Shown: in pieces, positions 27,316-36,348 of the stretch
Numbering within the stretch: the stretch's first letter is position 1
Layout of the letters: every line of letters starts with the position of its first letter
NCBI GenBank assembly: GCA_016722525.1
Contig: JADKJB010000010.1
Coordinates: 62,001 to 126,000, forward strand
Direction of reading: 5' to 3'
Length of the DNA: 64,000 bases
Source of the DNA: Bacteroidota bacterium
GTDB taxonomy: Bacteria; Bacteroidota; Bacteroidia; AKYH767-A; OLB10
The notes under the pieces: model-generated
Told to the model about the DNA's origin: nothing
Databases searched by the model: none
Seen by the model: only the letters and a program-made list of their open reading frames with translations
Made by a program: the position numbers and the translations under genes

Positions 27316-29024
27316 ATGGAAAAGAATACTAAAACTGATAAGAGATCGCTCAAAGGCCAGAATATTACGAGGTTAATATTGCTGCTGCTTATTTTGGTCT
27401 TTGTCAATATCATCTCCTCGTTTGTTTTCACCCGTTTTGACCTTACTTCTGAAAAAAGATTCACTCTTTCTCCGGCTACTAAAAAATTTGTCGGAGGTCT
27501 TAAGGATTTGGTATATATCAAAGTTTATCTTGATGGTGACTTTCCACCCTCTTTTAAACGACTTCAAAATGCTACTCGTGAAATGTTGGATGAATTAAGA
27601 GCTTATTCCAATGGAAATCTCGAATATGAATTTATTAACCCTTCCGAAAACCCCGATAAAGAAGCACGCAATAGTTTTTATCAGCAGTTGGTTTCAAAGG
27701 GAATTCAACCAACAAGTTTACAGTCGAAAAATAAAGATGAAACTTCTCAACAAATAATTTTTCCGGGTGCCTCAGTTACTTACATGGGACAGGAAGTTCC
27801 GCTTATGTTACTATTAGATCAAATTGGTTCATCTCCTGAACAAATTCTGAATAATTCTATTCAAGGCCTTGAATATGGATTTGGAAATTCAATCAGGAAA
27901 CTTTCCAGCGCCGTACCTCAAAGTATTGCTTTTGTTGAGGGTCATGGCGAAGCTTCCAGTCAGGAGGTGGTGGATATCACGCGTGATTTAAAAATTTTTA
28001 TCTGGTAGAAAGGAAAAAGATTGATGAAAAAATAGGCTCGCTGAATGGTTACAAGGCCATTATAATTGCAGGACCTGATTCAACCTTTAGTGAGAAAGAT
28101 AAGTTTATCATTGATCAATTTATTATTAAAGGTGGTAAAGTGTTGTGGCTAATTGATGGTGCTTATGTAACCATGGACAGCTTGCAAACAAATAATGAAA
28201 CAATAGCCATAGCGAATGATTTGAATCTTTCTGACATGCTTTTCAGATATGGAGCCAGAATTAATTATGATCTGGTACTTGATATTCAGGCTGCACCTAT
28301 CCCTGTCCAAACCGGTTATATTGGAAACAGACCTCAGCAAACTCTAATGCCATGGTATTATTTTCCGGTTGTGGTTCCTGAAACCAGACACCAGATTGTA
28401 AATAATCTGAATGCTGTAAAATTTGATTTTGTCAGTTCAATTGATGCAGTTGGTGCTGCTGAAATAATTAAGACTCCTTTATTGGTTACTTCTAAATACT
28501 CAAGAACTTTTGTAACTCCTGCCCGTGTTACACTTGAAATTATGCGAAAAGAACCTGAGTTGTCTCAGTACAATAATCCCAATAAAACTGTTGCGCTGCT
28601 GCTTGAAGGTGAATTTACTTCAAATTTCAAAAATAGAATCCCTCCTCAAATAGCTTCTGACACTATCATTGCATTTAAAGAAAAGAGTACTAGAAATGCA
28701 ATGATTGTAATAAGTGATGGTGATGTAATTAAGAATGGCATTCGTAAATCTACTCAAAGCATTATACCATTAGGCATGGATAAATATACCGGACAGCTAT
28801 ATGGTAACAAAAATTTCATTCTTAATTGTATCGATTACCTATGTGATGATTCTGGTTTAATGACCGTTAGATCAAAAGAACTTAAGCTTAGGTTACTTGA
28901 TAAAACCAAAGTTGATGCAAATTTATTAGTGTGGCAACTAATCAATACCGGAGGTCCAATTGCCCTTATTGTTTTGTTGGGGTTATTTAAGTTTTATAGA
29001 AGAAAGGCAAAGTTTGCCCGTTAA
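27316..29024 (+). CDS. gldG: Gliding motility-associated protein GldG (one frame break)
   Basis: Partner of GldF. An N-terminal helix (residues 18-37, LILLLLILVFVNIISSFVF) is followed by the conserved start of the large periplasmic domain (RFDLTSEKRFTLSPATKKFV). A GldG/ABC-type domain follows, with VAFVEGHGE-like sequence. The frame breaks between about 28000 and 28100, in AIIIAGPDS-like sequence. The second part (VLWLIDGAYVTMDSLQTNNE) continues to a C-terminal helix and the basic end FYRRKAKFAR. Total about 569 residues, normal for GldG. Cotranscribed with gldF and followed by the DUF4340 gene 23 bases on. Confidence 0.9.
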
Positions 29025-29047
29025 TTTCTTTTGCAGCAATAAAAAAT

Positions 29048-30073
29048 ATGAAAAAAAATAAAGTTTTCCTTATTGTTTTTATCCTTTTGGCAATTATAGC
29101 CGGGTGGTTATTTTATATTAAAAGTAATAGTACTATTAGCGAAGCACTGCGTGACTTTGCAGTTAAAGATACAGGTGAGGTAGTTAAGATTTTTATGGCC
29201 GATAAAGCCGGACAGTCAGTAACCCTTGAAAAAATTGAAGATAATGATTGGGTGTTAAATGGAAAAGATCCGGCTCGCCCTGATGCCATTAAAACACTTT
29301 TAGCAACATTGCACGACCTGGAAGTGCGCAGCCCTGTAGGGAAATCAGGTTACAACAATGTAATAAAAGGCATCGCTACCAGAGGAATAAAAATTGAAGT
29401 TTATAAAAAAAATGGAATTTTTAAAGTGTTCTATGTTGGCGGTCCAACCCAGGATCAACTTGGTACTTTTATGTATCTTGAAAATTCAACTGTCCCATTT
29501 ATAATTCATATCCCGGGTTTTGATGGTTATCTCACTCCACGTTTTATAGTTCGACCGGAAGACTGGAGAATAAAAAATGTGTTCCGTGTTAAACAGGGAA
29601 ATTTAAAGTCTTTAGCTGTGGTGGATAGGGAAAGGCCCGGTTTTGTTTTTACCATTACCAGCGATGCAGCTAAAAATTATAAACTTCTGGATGCTGATGG
29701 AACAGAATTTCAAAATGTAAGTCAGGATAAAATTTTTAGTTATTTGCAGTTTTATGAAATGATTAATTATGAAATGATAGAAAAAAACTTTAAAAGTACC
29801 CAGATCGATTCTATTAAAGCAACAACGCCTTTCAGATCTATTTCTTTAACAAGTCCCGATGGGACACTCCGTAAGGTGAATCTATGGAGAAGGCCGCAGA
29901 ATGAAAAAACAACAAATAAAGCCAATGAAGCCGGCACTCCATATCCATATGATATTGATAGAATGGTTGCCCAAATTGAAGGTGATACTTCTATGATTGT
30001 TGTACAATATTTTACGTTTGAAAAACTCTTTCGTAAGCCTGCAGATTTCCTGAATTCAGAACCTTTGAAATAA
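29048..30073 (+). CDS. DUF4340 domain-containing protein
   Basis: An intact 341-residue protein. One N-terminal helix (KVFLIVFILLAIIAGWLFYI) anchors a large extracytoplasmic domain. The DUF4340 features are a beta-rich repeat unit with DWVLNGKDPARPDAIKTLL and RFIVRPEDWRIKNVFRV, the last being a typical block (FDGYLTPRF-x-x-x-PEDW). In many bacteria DUF4340 genes follow a GldG-type ABC component, as here, so it probably works with GldF/GldG at the membrane, but its biochemical role is unknown. The frame is intact. Confidence 0.85.
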   Translation: MKKNKVFLIVFILLAIIAGWLFYIKSNSTISEALRDFAVKDTGEVVKIFMADKAGQSVTLEKIEDNDWVLNGKDPARPDAIKTLLATLHDLEVRSPVGKSGYNNVIKGIATRGIKIEVYKKNGIFKVFYVGGPTQDQLGTFMYLENSTVPFIIHIPGFDGYLTPRFIVRPEDWRIKNVFRVKQGNLKSLAVVDRERPGFVFTITSDAAKNYKLLDADGTEFQNVSQDKIFSYLQFYEMINYEMIEKNFKSTQIDSIKATTPFRSISLTSPDGTLRKVNLWRRPQNEKTTNKANEAGTPYPYDIDRMVAQIEGDTSMIVVQYFTFEKLFRKPADFLNSEPLK

Positions 30074-30171
30074 GCTGAAGATTTTCGGATTTTTAGATTT
30101 ATATTTGTAGTCCATTAAAGTCTATGTTTTTAAGGAAATTATTTTAATAAATTCAAAATCAATTAATTATA

Positions 30172-31289
30172 ATGAAGTTTATTGTCTCCAGCACCAGTTT
30201 ACTGCGTCATATTCAATCCATAAGTGGAGCATTGAATAATAATAGTCCGTTGCCAATATTGGAGAATTTTCTTTTCGATATTAATAATGGAAAATTAAAT
30301 GTTTCAGCTTCAGATCTTGAAACTACCATGACCACTTCAATGGAAGTTACTTCCAAAGAAAAGGGTTTAGTTGCTGTTCCGGCAAAAATTTTATTGGATA
30401 CTCTAAAAACTTTGCTGAGCAGCCACTTACGTTCACCATCAATGAAAAGTCTTTCCTGGTTGAAATTAGTTCCGAAAACGGTAAATTTAAACTTGCAGGA
30501 CAAGATGGAGCGGAGTTCCCAAAAATTCCAACAATTGACCAGGCAAATTCAATTGGAATGCCTTCGGAGGTGCTTTTAGAAGCTATCAATAAAACACTTT
30601 TTGCAACCGGAACAGATGAATTGAGACCAGTCATGTCGGGAGTTCTTTTTCAGTTAAATAAAGAGAATACTACTTTCGTTGCTACTGATGCACATCGATT
30701 AGTCAGATATAGAAGAACAGATATTAAATCAGTAAAATCGGCGTCTTTTATTGTGCCTCGTAAACCTTTAGGTTTGCTTAAAAGTGCACTCACCGGACAG
30801 AAGTCCAAGGTCCAAATTGATTACAATGAAGCCAATGCATTTTTTGCTTTTGAAAACTTTAACCTTATCTGCCGACTAATTGATGGAAGGTATCCTAATT
30901 ATGAGGCGGTAATTCCTCTTGATAATCCTAATCGCCTGACAATTTCGCGTGATTCTTTTTTGAATTCCATAAGAAGGGTTTCTATTTTCTCCAATAAAAC
31001 CACTCATCAGGTTAAATTAAAACTTGCAGGTTCAGAGTTGACTATCTCTGCTGAGGATGTTGATTTCAACAGCGAAGCAAATGAACGGTTGGCTTGTGAT
31101 TACAATGGTCAGGATATGGAAATAGCGTTTAATGCACGCTTTCTTTCTGATATGCTGAGCAATATGGGAACTGAAACAGTTAATATGGAACTTTCACTTC
31201 CTAATAGAGCCGGTATTCTTACACCTTCAGGAACCGAGACCCCTGATGAAGATGTGCTGATGTTGGTAATGCCAGTCATGCTCAACTAA
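30172..31289 (+). CDS. dnaN: DNA polymerase III beta sliding clamp (one frame break)
   Basis: The ring-shaped processivity clamp, essential for replication. The N-terminus MKFIVSSTSLLRHIQSISGA then PLPILENFLFDI is diagnostic, and the second and third domains show ATDAHRLVRYRRTD and LSLPNRAGILTPSG near the C-terminus. The frame is lost near 30415 (LDTLKTL then wrong frame); adding one C to the sequence TTGCTGAGCAG restores PEQPLTFTINEKSFLVEISS. Total about 372 residues, the normal size. An essential gene with a simple break is strong evidence for a sequencing error. It lies downstream of the gld genes and before a strong terminator. Confidence 0.95.
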
Positions 31290-31302
31290 TCGTTTAAAAA
31301 TT

Positions 31303-31346
31303 AAGCATAAAAAAAGGCAACCCTAAAGTTGCCTTTTTTTATGCTT
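31303..31346. terminator. Bidirectional terminator between dnaN and aroQ
   Basis: Perfect 19-base arms AAGCATAAAAAAAGGCAAC (31303-31321) and GTTGCCTTTTTTTATGCTT (31328-31346), loop CCTAAA. It directly abuts the aroQ stop at 31347. Confidence 0.93.
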
Positions 31347-31765
31347 TCAAACCATTGTTAGCCATATCAACGCTAATTCATAGCCACCTAATCCCAGGCC
31401 TGAAATACTCCCTTTGCAATATTTGGAAAGTAAGGATGTTTTTCGTTCTTCTTCTCTGGCATTGATGTTGGAAATATGAACTTCGATGACCGTGGTTTTT
31501 ATAGCTGCAACAGCATCAGCAATTGCAATGGAAGTATGTGTATAACCGCCGGCATTTAGTATGATGCCATCACTGTTAAATCCATTTGATTGTAATAAAT
31601 TAATAATTTCTCCTTCAACATTGCTTTGATAATAATCGATTTCGATGTTTCTGTATTCATGTTTCATTGATTCCAGAAATGAACTAAAATCCTTGGTACC
31701 ATAAATTCCCGGTTCTCTAACCCCAAAAGATTCAAATTCGCACCGTTGATAATTACAATTCTCAT
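31347..31765 (-). CDS. aroQ: Type II 3-dehydroquinate dehydratase (one-base deletion near start)
   Basis: The shikimate-pathway enzyme that dehydrates 3-dehydroquinate. From an ATG at 31765 the sequence reads MRIVIINGANLNLLG, the family start. A run of four G then needs a fifth to continue into VREPGIYGT, with the catalytic Tyr. Later motifs: NAGGYTHTSIAIADA (the catalytic His region) and EVHISNINAREEER. The usual NGPNLN has Ala in place of Pro. Without the fix, a 141-residue frame starts upstream with an unrelated N-terminus. Total about 139 residues, normal for the dodecameric enzyme. Divergent from xerD. Confidence 0.92.
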
Positions 31766-31947
31766 TTTTCAATTTTTATTCTAACAAATGTAAATAGCAA
31801 ACTTCGATTTTTATTCTAAATTGTAAATTTAATTTCATCCGGCTTAATTCTTATATCCATACTATGATGTTTTGATCGAACAACTATTTGTATCGAATTT
31901 ATAGGGAAGCAAAATGCTGCGATTTTAATATTACAATTGACTTTGAC

Positions 31948-31955
31948 TACTTTTG
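31948..31955 (+). promoter_or_regulatory. Candidate -7 element upstream of xerD
   Basis: TACTTTTG, an exact match to TAnnTTTG, 60 bases before the xerD ATG in the aroQ-xerD divergent region (31766-32014). The rest of that region is AT-rich with no other recognisable feature. Confidence 0.4.
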
Positions 31956-32014
31956 AATAGCAGAAACCAATTTTTTAGCATAGAATATGCCTAACTTAGC
32001 ATTTGTTTATTAGA

Positions 32015-32910
32015 ATGAGCTGGCCATCATATATCAAGGGATTTAGATCCTATTTACAACTTGAACGTTCTCTTTCGGGCAATTCTGTTGATGCCTATGA
32101 ACATGATATTGAAAAGCTTTATCAATATGTACAACATATAGATTTTTCGGGTGGACCTGATAAAATTACCATGGAAGTGTTGCAGGGTTTTATTAAATGG
32201 GTAAATGAGTTAGGTATGAGTGCTCGATCTCAGGCAAGATTACTTTCCGGAATAAAATCTTTTTAAATATCTTGCTGGAAAACGTCATCAAAGATGATCC
32301 GACATTGCTTATCGATGGACCGAAATTAGGTCGTAAGCTTCCTGATTTTTTATCTGTTGATGAAATTAACAGCATAATAGCTGCTATTGATCTGAGTAAA
32401 CCTGAAGGGGAACGCAATAAAGCATTGCTGGAGACTTTATACAGCAGCGGTTTAAGGGTGTCGGAATTAATAGGATTGAAAAAATCGAATCTTTATGCCG
32501 AAATAGGATTGGTTCGAGTTACCGGCAAAGGAAATAAAGAGCGTCTGGTTCCTATTGGCAGTGTTGCACTTAAGCAAATTGCAATTTATGAAAGTTCCTA
32601 TAGATGTCATCTGGCAATTAAAGTGGGCAATGAGGATTTTCTGTTTCTGAATAGAAGAGGAGCCAAATTGTCAAGAGTCATGGTTTTTAATATTATTAAA
32701 GAGCTTGTTATGATCGCAGGAATTAAAAAGAGCATAAGTCCGCACACTTTCCGACATTCTTTCGCTACTCACCTTATTGAAGGAGGTGCTGATCTTCGTG
32801 CTGTTCAGGAAATGCTGGGGCATGAAAGTATCACTACTACCGAAATTTATACACACCTCGATAGAGAATATTTACGTTCTGCAATTTTACAATTTCATCC
32901 AAGAAGTTGA
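32015..32910 (+). CDS. xerD: Site-specific tyrosine recombinase XerD (one-base deletion)
   Basis: A chromosome-dimer-resolution recombinase. The N-terminal SAM-like domain (SYLQLERSLSGNSVDAYEHD) is followed by the catalytic domain, with all key residues: Arg in SSGLRVSELIGL, Lys in VTGKGNKERLVPIG, HTFRHSFATHLIEGGA, LGHESI, and the Tyr nucleophile in TEIYTHLDREYL. Near 32262, adding one T to a five-T run restores the frame into NILLENVIKDDP. Full length is about 298 residues, as for XerD. It acts with XerC at dif; neither is visible here. ATG at 32015 preferred over the TTG four codons earlier. Confidence 0.93.
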
Positions 32911-32933
32911 AAATTTAATTAAAAAAATGTGTT

Positions 32934-33431
32934 ATGAATTTAACGGCCATTGAATATGTGAAAATACTTGAACTGAATCCCCATCCGGAAGGAGGGTGGT
33001 ACAAAGAGATGTATCGAAGTGCAGGTAAACATGCTGGTGAAAATGAATTTCCGCAAGGGAGAAATTATTCAACAGCCATATATTTTCTCATCGAAAAAGA
33101 TAATTTTTCGGCCTTTCATAAAATTAAATCAGATGAGACCTGGCATTTTTATGCTGGTGATGCATTGGAAGTTATTGAGTTAGATTCAGCAGGAGTAATC
33201 AGGAAAACAATTGTTGGCCCCGACATTCAGAATGGTCATTTGTTGCAATACACGGTTCCTGCCGGAAACTGGTTTGGTTCCAGGGTTTACGGTGAGGGTG
33301 CCTTTTCTCTGGTGGGATGCACCGTTGCTCCCGGTTTCGATTTCAGGGACTTTGAAATGGCTGTTCGGGAACAGCTCGTCAATCAATTCCCTGATCACTT
33401 AGATATCATTAGAGAATTGACCCGAGAATAA
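32934..33431 (+). CDS. Cupin domain protein, DUF985 family
   Basis: An intact 165-residue beta-barrel protein. Family motifs: LNPHPEGGWYKEMYRS at the N-terminus, STAIYFLIEKDNFSAFHKIK, DETWHFYAGDALEVIELD, and WFGSRVYGEGAFSLVGCTVA then PGFDFRDFEMA. DUF985 cupins bind a metal or small ligand in the barrel; some relatives are sugar epimerase-like, and no substrate is established. It is 23 bases downstream of xerD on the same strand and may share its transcript. Confidence 0.88.
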   Translation: MNLTAIEYVKILELNPHPEGGWYKEMYRSAGKHAGENEFPQGRNYSTAIYFLIEKDNFSAFHKIKSDETWHFYAGDALEVIELDSAGVIRKTIVGPDIQNGHLLQYTVPAGNWFGSRVYGEGAFSLVGCTVAPGFDFRDFEMAVREQLVNQFPDHLDIIRELTRE

Positions 33432-33517
33432 ACAAATTTTAAGAAATACCAGGAAGAATTTTTTGGTTTAAAACTACAAGTCATATATTATAATTTCACA
33501 TTCATTCACTATCAGTT

Positions 33518-34729
33518 TTGAAACTAGCAGTCATAGGAGGAGGAGCAGCCGGGTTTTTTGCCGCAATTCACGGAGCGCAACGCGGTCTGGAGACTGTTAT
33601 ATTGGAAAAAAGTAACAAAATTCTGGCTAAAGTTAAAGTCTCCGGCGGAGGACGGTGTAATGTCACCAATGTAGTCACTGATCCCACATTGTTAGTGAAG
33701 AATTATCCCAGAGGTCACAGAGGTGAACTTCGTGGGCCATTCACCAAATTTAGTACCATCGATACAGTAAACTGGTTTGAATTAAAAGGTGTTAAAATTA
33801 AAGCTGAAGCTGATGGAAGAATGTTTCCTGTCACCGATTCTTCTCAAACTATAATTGATTGCCTTGTTGCAGAGTCGAAAATGAATAATATAAAAATTCA
33901 TACAGGCTCCACCGTTACTAAAATAGAGCGATCCGAAAATGGTTTTTTGTTGGAGCTGGATTCAACACTGTCACTATACTTTGATTATGTGATTGTCGCA
34001 ACAGGTGGTAGCCCGAATTTGAGTTCCTATTCGTGGCTTGTTAATCTTGGTCATACAATAATACCTCCCGTGCCCTCCTTGTTCACATTCAATATTCCGG
34101 ATAGTCCATTCATAAAAATTATGGGTGTTTCGGTTCAGGATGTTAAAATAAAAATATTGAATTCTGCCTTTGAGGAGAACGGTCCCCTTTTATTTACTCA
34201 CTGGGGAATAAGTGGTCCGGCTGTTTTGAAATTAAGCGCATGGGGTGCCCGATGGTTAGCTGAGAATGGATATAACTTTTCTATTTCTATAAATTTTATC
34301 CCTCCATTTAATGAAGAGCAAGTTTATGAAAAACTGATGGAACATTCCTTTCAAAATAAATTGAAAAAGGTTTGCAATACAAGTCAGTTTAATATTCCTT
34401 CACGATTATGGGAACTGTTGTGTAAGCGAACTTCGATTGATGAACATAAAAGATGGTCCGAAACCTCTAAAGCATCATTGAGAAAATTAAGTCAGCAATT
34501 AGTAGCTTGTCAACTTAATGTTAAAGGAAAAACCACCTTCAAAGAAGAATTTGTGACTTGCGGTGGGGTCGACTTAAAAGAAGTGAATATGAAAACAATG
34601 GAGAGTAAACTTATTCCCGGTTTGTATTTTGCAGGTGAAATATTGAATATTGATGGAGTAACTGGTGGATTTAATTTTCAAGCCGCATGGACGACAGGAT
34701 TCATTGCCGGTAGTTCCATAAAGGTGTAG
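33518..34729 (+). CDS. HI0933/YhiN family flavoprotein (NAD(P)/FAD-dependent oxidoreductase)
   Basis: An intact 403-residue protein. The start shows a classic FAD-binding motif, KLAVIGGGAAGFFAAIHGAQ, followed by the family signature LAKVKVSGGGRCNVTN, then GRMFPVTDSSQTI and YVIVATGGSP. The C-terminal part carries VTCGGVDLKEVNMKTMES and the second nucleotide-contacting block YFAGEILNIDGVTGGFNFQA. These fit the HI0933/YhiN family, predicted oxidoreductases with no firmly assigned reaction. The start is a TTG at 33518, one base after a T run; no in-frame ATG precedes the dinucleotide motif. It converges on the secreted hydrolase across a terminator. Confidence 0.9.
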   Translation: MKLAVIGGGAAGFFAAIHGAQRGLETVILEKSNKILAKVKVSGGGRCNVTNVVTDPTLLVKNYPRGHRGELRGPFTKFSTIDTVNWFELKGVKIKAEADGRMFPVTDSSQTIIDCLVAESKMNNIKIHTGSTVTKIERSENGFLLELDSTLSLYFDYVIVATGGSPNLSSYSWLVNLGHTIIPPVPSLFTFNIPDSPFIKIMGVSVQDVKIKILNSAFEENGPLLFTHWGISGPAVLKLSAWGARWLAENGYNFSISINFIPPFNEEQVYEKLMEHSFQNKLKKVCNTSQFNIPSRLWELLCKRTSIDEHKRWSETSKASLRKLSQQLVACQLNVKGKTTFKEEFVTCGGVDLKEVNMKTMESKLIPGLYFAGEILNIDGVTGGFNFQAAWTTGFIAGSSIKV

Positions 34730-34741
34730 ATAAAAAAGTTA

Positions 34742-34776
34742 AAAAAAAAGCCGGATGATAAATCCGGCTTTTTTTT
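34742..34776. terminator. Bidirectional terminator
   Basis: GCCGGAT (34750-34756), loop GATAA, ATCCGGC (34762-34768), with a run of eight or more A before it and eight T after. It lies between the flavoprotein gene and the convergent hydrolase gene. Confidence 0.92.
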
Positions 34777-34787
34777 GAATTAATAAT

Positions 34788-36323
34788 TTATTGAAGCACA
34801 ATTTTCTTGTTCACTTCGCCATTTTCTAATTGAATTCTTACAAAATAACTACCTGAACTTAATTGTCCTCGGTTAATAGTGTAGGTCCTTTCATCACTAA
34901 TGTTTACATCAAGTACTTTTCGTCCGGAAATATCATAAAGTGCTATACCTTCAATTTGATTTTTTAATCCGGTGAGATTAACATTGATTTCGTCTATTGC
35001 AGGGTTTGGTGAAATTGTTATCTGATTGGTAGCATCATCAATATTGCTGATGCCTGTTGCAAGATTTAAACAAAATACAATACGTGGATTTACATATCCC
35101 ATGATGGAATCAATGTAAGCAGTCCCTTTTGCTTTTGACATATCAGGATTAGTAAGCAAAGCATTGGTGTATATTTGAACACCTGGTTGACCACTTGCAT
35201 TAGCTTCGGTTACAACCGCTGTAGAGTCAAACCATTCCCATGGTCCTGCCTGAGTTGGTGGAATTGTTGCGAAAGGAAATAAGCCCTCAATTCCATCATT
35301 ATTTACGTTGGCTGCTTGAGTAAATACATCTGTAAATCCTGCATTAATATAGCAGTTATTATTTCCATACTGATTTGCTAGTCTGATAATCGATTTTGAT
35401 CCAATTACATCAACAACTGATTGTGGAGGATTTCCGGGTACAAAAACAATACCCACATCATACGGTGCAAATGGGTCACCAATTACATGTAATGCAACAG
35501 TTGGAGCATCACCGGGCTCAAGCCAGGTACTATCACCAAGTGCTCCACCAAGATTAAATGCGAATTGAACATTGCTGGTATATCCAACTGAATTGTTTGG
35601 ATTGTTTAATTGTGGAATTCCTCCGAAACCTTCAAAATCACCAAGTAAAGCTTGATTAACATAAGATTGACCGGCTACAAAACCATAAGTTGGGTCAGTA
35701 ACTCCACTAATAAATTTAGGTAATGTAATTTCTGAAGGATCATCCAAACTGATATAGTTTACTGCAATATATCCACCGGTTCCCTGGCCACCAAGAATTA
35801 TTTTAGCAGGATCAATTTTAAACACATTTGTAGTTGCTGCGTCTTTTTTAAAGAAACGTACACAAGCCTTTGCATCTTGAATGGAGCGGTAAACAGCGTT
35901 AAGTAGCGTGCCTCTGCGGATATCAACATTTGATCCTGCAGGATTCCAGCCAATACGATATTCAATATTAGCAACAACATAACCTCTTCTTGCAAACTGT
36001 TTACAAATTTCAACAGTAGCACTGTCGTTGCGACTGCCCGTCGGGGTTCCGTTTATGTATTTTGGCAAATAACTTCCTGTATGCATAAAAACAATCAATG
36101 GTCTTTGAGTTAAAAGATCACCTGCAGGTTCCTAAACATCCATCACCAGTGGAATATTAGTTGGAGTAGGAGGTGGGAAAATAGAAATATTTTCGGCATA
36201 CTGAACATTTGTAGAAACCGTTAGGTTGCTAAAAACTTCAGACAAATAGCGTTGCGCATTTGTTAATCCCGGAAGGAGTAACATAGCTAGTGCTACAGAC
36301 AAATTGAGTAAGTTTTTTTTCAT
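34788..36323 (-). CDS. Secreted alpha/beta hydrolase-fold protein with T9SS sorting domain (in-frame TAG; Ser nucleophile absent)
   Basis: A signal peptide (MKKNLLNLSVALAMLLLPGL) precedes a carboxylesterase-like hydrolase domain: PLIVFMHTGSYLP at the oxyanion-hole position, DAKACVRFFKKDAATTN, and AKIILGGQGTGGYIAVNY at the nucleophile elbow. The elbow normally reads G-x-S-x-G; here the Ser position is Gly (GGQGTGG), so classical esterase activity is doubtful. A sorting domain closes it (QITISPNPAIDEINVNLTGL to NKKIVLQ). An in-frame TAG at 36132-36134 stands where the family has a residue, giving MDV-stop-EPAGD; the frame continues on both sides. Probably exported by T9SS; it lies 25 bases downstream of the TonB receptor, so they may cooperate. 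Confidence 0.8.
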
Positions 36324-36348
36324 AGGATTTTTTATAAGTTAATTTAAT

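Noticed and set aside
32015..32910. Integrase of a mobile island
   Set aside because: The recombinase is of the housekeeping XerD length and has all XerD residues; it lies between housekeeping genes with no att-like repeats or cargo.
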